A stretch of 64,000 nt of DNA from the NCBI RefSeq assembly GCF_029873635.1, contig NC_080420.1, positions 57,695,457 to 57,759,456 of the forward strand, in the 5' to 3' direction. This document shows positions 57,613 to 64,000 of the stretch, piece by piece (position 1 is the stretch's first letter; each line of letters opens with the position of its first letter). Below the pieces are notes generated by a model. The model did no database searches. It saw nothing but the letters and a program-made list of their open reading frames with translations, and was not told the origin of the DNA. The translations under genes and the position numbers were made by a program. This DNA is from Malania oleifera (Eukaryota; Streptophyta; Magnoliopsida; Santalales; Ximeniaceae).

Positions 57613-59342
57613 TGTAGAGACCCGAAAAAAATAATAGCAATTAAATAATAATAATAAGGAAAATGGAGTTCAATGGGAGAAAAGAAATTCAAAAGAAAGG
57701 CAAAATCTCGTTGACAAACCCCCAAGTTTTGTTGACAAACTTACTTGTATGGTTCATGGACGAGTACCCGAGTTTCGTTAATGAAGAGATACCGAGAGGA
57801 GAATTTCACACCTTAATGGTTCATCGACGATCTCACTACCTTCGTCGACGAAATCCCTTCTTGGGTTCGTCGACGAGGCCACGTGTCTCGTCGACGAAGC
57901 CATGTCGTCAGCCATCTATATATACATGAAAATCATTTTTTGGTGAGAGAAAATCAGTCCCTCTCTCATTCTCTCTCTAAAATTTGGCTTGGAAACCTTC
58001 TCTCTACGATCCTTGCTTCATTAAAGCCCGGTTTGACGATCGAAAACTGCCACGAGGTTCGTGGGGGAGATTCTCTACAAGATTACTGGAGCAAATTGTT
58101 AGTTTGGAGTTCTTGGGTACCATCCCAAAATCAGGGTAAGTAGGTTATTTTAAAGTTTTCATGATTATTAGGCACTTTTGGACCCAGGATTTATATTAGA
58201 CAAAAATATATTAAAGTTTGAATTGATTAAACTGGGGTTGATGTGAAATACAGGGTTTGGTGCCAACACTGCAGGCACGGGATAAGGATCCTAGTGGATA
58301 CTTCCTCAGGAACTCAGGTAAAGATGATAATAGTTTATAGTCTAGGAAATTATGAATATGCGGTTCGGAAAAGATGTGAATTGGATAATTATTCTAGGAA
58401 ATTTTGTTGATTGACTAGGAAAAATATATGTATAATTTCAGGGTTTTGGAATCATGAACGTCATAGGTGTGAATTAGTAAATAATAAACAAGTCTCAGTT
58501 AGCCAAGTAAGGGAAATATGTTATGCCAATTAAATTAAAGATTTTTACCTGTAAATTATAGTATATGATTATGGCTTTCCAGAGTAAGATTTTGAATAAT
58601 TCCGAGTGAGAAATTATATAGTTTTACTGATTATATTTAATAAGTTTTAATTATTGTGTGGCATGAGAATATTGGTATAGTACAGAATTCTACATAACTT
58701 TTACAGAACTATGACTATATAGTTTTTACAGAATTATGATATACAGATTATACGGTTTTATTTATAGAGTTATGACTATACAATCTTTTACAGAATTATA
58801 GTTTACATGGTTATACAAAACTATGATATACAATTTTCACAGATATTCAAATTATAGAACCATGATGTACAAATATTACAAAACCATAACATACAGATAT
58901 TACAGTTTATATAGATCAATTTGTTACAACGTTATGGTTAACATAGTTTACTACAGAATCATGGTAAAATAGTAAAAAATATATATATTACTGTATTATA
59001 TAGTATCAGACCTTGATGGACCAGATCAGATTAGAGAGCACAGTATTGTAGCTATTACAATTCAAAGTGCAGCCACACATCTCAGATAAAGTGTGGAATT
59101 TATGAGTAGTCGATTGTGCCTTGGGAGAGACGAAGACTCCCTGGTAGTCCAAGTTGAGGTGGCCAATCTGACGAAAAAGGTTTACAATTGACTTATCTTG
59201 GTAGGCCATCCAGTGTTAAGTTCAGCCCACAGGCCGCACAACCCTGTCATGAGGGGTTAAATTATGACATATAGTTATCCATCTAGGGGAGTTTTTACAG
59301 TTATATATCTGTATATAGATTTTCAGAAAATAGAAAGTATAC

Positions 59343-59393
<51 letters not shown>

Positions 59394-59962
59394 GCTAAAA
59401 GTATGATTAAGTAGAAAGTTGATAAACACTTGTACTTTAAGTGACATAAGTGTGAGTTATGATGTATCATATATTTATATGTTATCCCAGTTACAGCCTG
59501 ATTAGTAAATATATTGCTCACGTAGACGCATTTGTCACACACTAGTAATAACATATTTCGTCTTATTGAGAGCTATTTCATCCCAGTATTTATAAACATT
59601 TTAAGTGATCCAGTTAGACGAGCAGATGAGGCTCGGAGATAGAGGAGACCCTTGTACTGCCCTATCCGTAGGGTATGTGATTTTAGGAGATGTATTTTTG
59701 AGTAATTCCCAGGGGATCTGGTGGATGATTTTGGAGAAATGTGTATGCATGTTTGGGAATTACTGAAACTTTTGTATTGTAATTATGGTGATGTAATTTA
59801 TGTTTCCCGCTACATAGGTGTTTTGTTTCTATGAACATGAGTTCTCGGTGTCTACTTTGGGACCAAGACATTATAGTAGATTTTATAAGGGGTATCAAAG
59901 TAATATAATTTTATAGTCTAAATATAGAAAAAAAAAATGGTATGAATTTTTGTGTCGTCACA
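57613..59962 (+). repeat. 3' LTR of the Tekay-like element
   Basis: 2350 bp, collinear with the 5' LTR apart from substitutions and small indels. Exact GTCGAC sites are at 57844, 57869 and 57890, with a TATA box at 57916-57925. A (TA)n run is at 59343-59390. The 5' and 3' copies have lost different palindromes. Confidence 0.93.
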
Positions 59963-61050
59963 TTAAGTATGACAAATATAAAAGGTAAGATAAGGGAATA
60001 ACTACTCAGATGGTTTGGACATTTAAAAATTAGGCTAAACTGTGCACCTCTGAGGATGAGTGAGTTGTTGTTAGTGCCAATATAAGGTATAGGAGTAGAC
60101 TTAAAATATTTTAGAATGAGATCATGAGTAAAGATTTAATAGTCCTTAAATTATTAGAGGAAATTGCTCACGATCATATAAATTGGAAAATCTAATAAAA
60201 CTAAGGCTTGTTTTTTGTTGTAGTAGTTTGGGCGTTGAACAATCATCAACTAATAATGCTAGAAGGGGTTTAATGGACTTTCATATTTGGGTTATGATCT
60301 TTTAGAACATATTAGGAATTCATATTGTGTATGTTTTAATGTCACAAGGCTAGCTTGTTTAAGGCATTATACTTGCTTGTGACTACTTACCTTATGTAAA
60401 TGGGATGAGCCACCATCAGGTAAATATTAATCTAGGTTTTATACCTTGAGTAGGTATAAGAATTAGTGTAAAAAGAGAAAGTGACTGTTCAAATAATTTG
60501 ATATTTTCTAGAGTTACAGTTAAAATAACAAATAAAGCTTCCTTAGAGGAGGATGAGTGTTTATCAGTCTTGTCAAATATTTTAGAATGAGATTATGAGT
60601 AAAGATTTAATAGTCCTTAAATTATTAGAGGAAATTGTTGACAATCATGTAAATTGGCAAAAGGATTTGTGTGACTAATTTTGTATAACAAAAGCAAGGC
60701 TTGTTTGTTGTTTTAGTAGTTTGGGAGTTGAACAATCATCAACAAATAATGATTGAAGGGGTTTAATGGACTTTCAATTTTGGGTTCTTATCTTTTAGGA
60801 CATATTAGGAATTCATATTTTATATATTTTAGCGTCACAAGGCAAGCTTGTTTAGGGCATTATGCTTGCTTTGTGACCACTTGCCTTATGTAAATGGGAT
60901 AAGTCACCATCACATAAATATTAATATATGTTTTATACATTGAGTAGGTGCAAGACTTAGTGTAAAAAGAGGGAGTGACTCCTTAAATTGATATTTTCTA
61001 GAGTTAAAGTTAAAATAACACAAAGTTCCTTAAAGGAGGGTGGGTGTTAA
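59963..61050 (+). pseudogene. LINE (RTE-like) 3' end, tandemly duplicated
   Basis: Just after the target duplication a plus-strand frame encodes LLRWFGHLKIRLNCAPLRMSE, the typical C-terminus of plant LINE polyproteins. In another frame, 60104-60185 encodes 'NEIMSKDLIVLKLLEEIAHDH', which continues the same pattern. A second copy of 60104-60574 starts at 60575, so the unit is 471 bp. The second copy retains 'NWQKDLCD' further on. Only the last part of the element is present. Confidence 0.65.
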
Positions 61051-61555
61051 TTAATCTTATAAAATTCATTAGTATCTATTAAATGTGTTTAATCTCCTTG
61101 TCTCCCATGCTAAACTCACGTCACTCATGGAGGTTTTTGTTAATGAATTGTGTTACTTTAGAATTTAACACTTTATTTTAATTTGTTCTCATGAATTGCT
61201 TATTATTTTCACTTACTTTCTATTCAACTGTTGTGAATGTGTTTCTATTTCAATGGTAAGATCTAGTCATCTTTAACTCACTAATTAAATATAAATGTTT
61301 AATTAGTGTCTTACAACCTTTTACATAAAATCTGAAGTGTTCAGCCCTTGACATTATAAATTTATTTACACTTGGAGGGAATTGCTTATAGAGAAAGTTT
61401 TTAAATTAACAAATAATAAAATTCAATGGATTTCAATGTTTCAAGCTTTCCACTATAAAGTAAAAGTAGATCACTTCCGTCCAAAATTTTGAGTTTTTTT
61501 TTTCTATTGTTTAATTTTAATATTAATATAATAAAATTATTTGAAAATGGTTCAG
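61051..61555. other. No gene seen
   Basis: AT-rich sequence with short ORFs lacking motifs. Confidence 0.5.
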
Positions 61556-61765
61556 AATGAACTTTTTTTTTTTCCCCAAATTGATGAGTCTCAAAAAACG
61601 TTGGTCTATACAACATTTATTAAAAAAAAAACGCTAGATGGACCAACGTTTTTTTTTAATCTAGGTGAGTACCTCATCAGCTAACATGTGGCCAATTTAA
61701 AAACACTACATCAAGTAGCGTTTTTTGTCTAAATAATGTTGGATGAACCAACATTTTTTGCTTGT
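61556..61765. repeat. Cluster of inverted aaaaaacgttggtc / gaccaacgtttttt motifs
   Basis: The motif appears in opposite orientations near 61594-61610 and 61635-61655, with related copies (tagcgttttttgtc, ggatgaaccaacatttttt) to 61765. It resembles the subterminal repeat style of a DNA transposon, but no terminal inverted repeat or target duplication was found. Confidence 0.4.
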
Positions 61766-63409
61766 GTAAAAGTTGTCTTCTTCCTTCCTCTCTGCAAAAG
61801 CACAAAGCCAAAAGAGACTGAATGGGACGGCGATCGCGGAGGCTTCGTGAGGTAGCCGGACAACCTTTTGGCAGGTGACCAATATGGGAGGATTGTACAA
61901 TCCGAACGTTCTGCCACATAGGTACAAGCCAAATGTTAGGAGAGCATTATTTAAGGAACGAAAATGAGGTATGTTCTCCCCACATCCAAGCTTGTTTGAA
62001 AACCCTAAATTCTTGTAATTTAAAATTTTAGTTGAGATTTTCAATAGTTTGAAGAAGAAATTGCTATCTTGTACGTTGAATTGGCTTGTATTGAAGTCAA
62101 TTTGTTGATTTGGAGCATCGTTGTGGAACCCTGAAATTGAGATTAGGGTTTTTTTTCATGTCTGAATTTTTCATGTATAAATGATGAATGCATATTAAAT
62201 TTTTCTTTGTGAATTTTATTATCAATTTGCATGCATATTAAATTTAGTTTTATCTTTGAAGTCATAAGGTTTGAATGGGAAGTTTTTATGTTAGTGTTTA
62301 TATTATATTTCAAGATTATTTGAATGTTTAATTAGTAAATGTGTAAATTTTTGAGATTAGAGTTGTATTTAATCTTATGTTTATTTGAATATACAGATGA
62401 TGAGTGTGAAAATGTTATTATCAATTTGCATGATTATTAAAATTAGTTCCAATTTTGAAGGCATATACTTCGTATTGAAAATTTTTAATGTTAGGGTTTT
62501 TACATAATTTCATAATTATTTGAAGTTTAATCAATTAAAGTGTAAATTTTTTTGTTAGAGTTTTATTTCATCTTATGTTAATTTGAATAAAAAAAATAAT
62601 GAATGTGTAAATTTTATTTCAATTTGTGTGACTATTAAATTTAGTTTTAATTTTGTAGTCATATGAAGTGGGGTATGTCATATTGTATCAAGTCATTTAT
62701 AATTTAGAGAACCTTACTAAACCACTATGATAAAAGGAAGTCTTTCATGAGCCAATGTTTGAACCAATTTTCGAAGTCAATCTTTCAAACTAATTTTCGT
62801 GTCATCTCATGCTTCAGTCTCATTCCATGTTCTCAAATTTATTATTTAGATAAAATATAAAAACTAAAGAAAAGAAATAGAGATTTATATATTTATGAAT
62901 CGAAGTAAAAGTAACTTGATACTATTCTTCATGTCGCTTAGTGCAGTTTAAACCATTTTTAAAAAAAATTGACATAAAAAAAGAGACTACAATGTTAATT
63001 TATATATTAAATCTACAAAAAGATGTTAATATATTATTTAGATTTATCGCAAGAGTGGAGCTATTTGACATACTAGAATTAATTTTAAAATAAGTTTATT
63101 TTAGTAAAATTATTATTCCAATTATTCTAAAATTATTTAACTTCTAACCAACATATTAATTTTCAAAATATTGTTTTGATAAAAATCATCATGAAATTTA
63201 TTTTAATATATCTAATTAGATAAGTTTATTGAGAAAATGGAGAAATGTTACTTTAGTCCAACTTTTATATTTTCATCATATTGCTTGTAATAATTTTTTT
63301 ATGTGAAAATCTCTTTTAGATTTTTGACTTTAAAACATATTTTCTGTTGAACCTTTAAAAAAAAAAAAAATGTATGTACCTTCTTTTCAATTTGAATGCT
63401 ATATGTGTA
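61766..63409. other. No supported gene
   Basis: A GC-richer stretch (61800-61960) has a short plus-strand frame, MGGLYNPNVLPHRYKPNVRR, ending at a GTATG that could be a splice donor. There is no domain and no continuation to support a gene. The remainder is very AT-rich, with a repeated gattattaaatttagtttta-like phrase at 62230-62650 suggesting old local duplication. Confidence 0.35.
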
Positions 63410-64000
63410 CTAAAGATGCAACCCCTCATCCACCTCCTCCTATCACCAAAACCCTTCCTAACCAAAACCTTGTCTAAGAAATGCCAACTAATATGACCAC
63501 ACACTTTCTTAAAATCCAACTTAAAAGAGAACTTTATAGTCCTTCATCCTATGCACATCCTCCACCACCTCATTAGCCACCAAAAATAGAATCCAAAATT
63601 TCCCCACAACCCATAAAAAAGCTGTTTTTGAGAATGAGAAATAATAGTGCTCGAAACTCACATTCAACCTATAAACATTGACCTCACAATGATCTTACAC
63701 ACACTATCACCAAGCTAAATAGGCATAAAATCCTTGACCTTAATTGGACTTCTTTTAGGCTAAAGTGGAATTAATACTCTTACCAATAACCAATCAAAAA
63801 GAATTTGCGAAGAAATTCACAACTTGCCTCTCATGGTCTCATCACATCCCAGTAGTCCTAGAAAAAGTCATATTGTTATATTAGGACAAGGAGCTTTGTC
63901 CCTTACAATCCCAAATAGAGCTACACTCACCTCTTCCTCAAAGTTCTTTCTAGCCATGAAATCCTAATCATAAGGTACAAACTGCCCTCCAAACCCTTAC
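63410..64000 (-). pseudogene. L1-type LINE reverse transcriptase fragment
   Basis: The minus strand, read from the window end, has 'EEEVSVALFGIVRDKAPCPN' (family: DKAPGPDG). It then has 'KVKDFMPI' followed by 'LGDSVCKIIVRSM' (family: FRPISL...YKII). Finally 'LDFKKVCGHISW' and 'FLDKVLVRKGFGD' give the RT palm region. Stops and frameshifts are frequent. The element continues beyond base 64000. Confidence 0.8.

Larger units (their letters stand above)
50133..59962 (+). mobile_element. Tekay/Del-like Ty3/gypsy chromovirus, full structure but inactive
   Basis: LTRs at 50133-52474 and 57613-59962 flank a 5.1-kb interior. The exact duplication TTAAG lies at 50128-50132 and 59963-59967. LTR ends are TGTAGAGACCC and TCACA. 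The primer-binding site TGGTATCAAAGC is at 52478-52489 and the polypurine tract at 57600-57612. The interior holds gag, protease, RT, RNase H, integrase and a chromodomain-like end in standard gypsy order, all broken by stops and frameshifts. The chromodomain-like tail and the PBS support a Tekay/Del placement by recognition, not phylogeny. Confidence 0.93.

Noticed and set aside
61677-62044. Three overlapping minus-strand ORFs
   Set aside because: No motif, no splice support, and different frames over the same GC-richer patch.

Overview
The window is plant nuclear DNA, almost certainly from a eudicot. It is AT-rich, has no operons or compact genes, and consists nearly entirely of nested LTR retrotransposons, one CACTA DNA transposon and LINE fragments. 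The only recognisable host-type gene is a germin-like gene fragment carried inside the CACTA element. The species cannot be named from this sequence. No rRNA, tRNA or CRISPR locus was seen.

Bases 1-49644 are one old Ty3/gypsy element of Tat/Ogre type on the minus strand, broken up by later insertions. Its 5' LTR is 29818-49644, its primer-binding region is near 29793-29811, and its gag-side remnants lie at 17780-29000. An integrase C-terminus remains near 16490-16715, a roughly 70-bp minisatellite at 4287-4985, a polypurine tract at 4041-4054, and the 3' LTR at 1-4040 (about 160 bp lie beyond the window edge). Most of pol is deleted. Inserted into it are a solo gypsy-type LTR (971-3077), a copia element lacking pol with an exact ATATG duplication (5226-14217), a non-autonomous element with 2.35-kb LTRs and a 436-bp interior (19486-24645), a head-to-head LTR arrangement (25942-28596), and a 17.6-kb CACTA transposon (31085-48680, TCC duplication).

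The CACTA element has TIRs, dense subterminal repeats and a broken transposase N-terminus. It also carries an endogenous caulimovirid-like capsid/zinc-knuckle fragment, a second copia element (36444-45345) with an ORF resembling the 'putative plant transposon protein' family, and a germin-like gene with its TATA box, lacking its signal-peptide exon.

Bases 50133-59962 are a structurally complete but dead Tekay/Del-like chromovirus on the plus strand, with an exact TTAAG duplication. It is inserted in a LINE remnant whose 3' end is tandemly duplicated (59963-61050). Low-information DNA follows, and a minus-strand L1 reverse-transcriptase pseudogene occupies 63410-64000.

The most unusual signal is an array of GTCGAC-centred palindromes directly upstream of the TATA box in five different LTR families, both copia and gypsy. 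A further array precedes the extra ORF inside the second copia element. This looks like a shared promoter or chromatin module.
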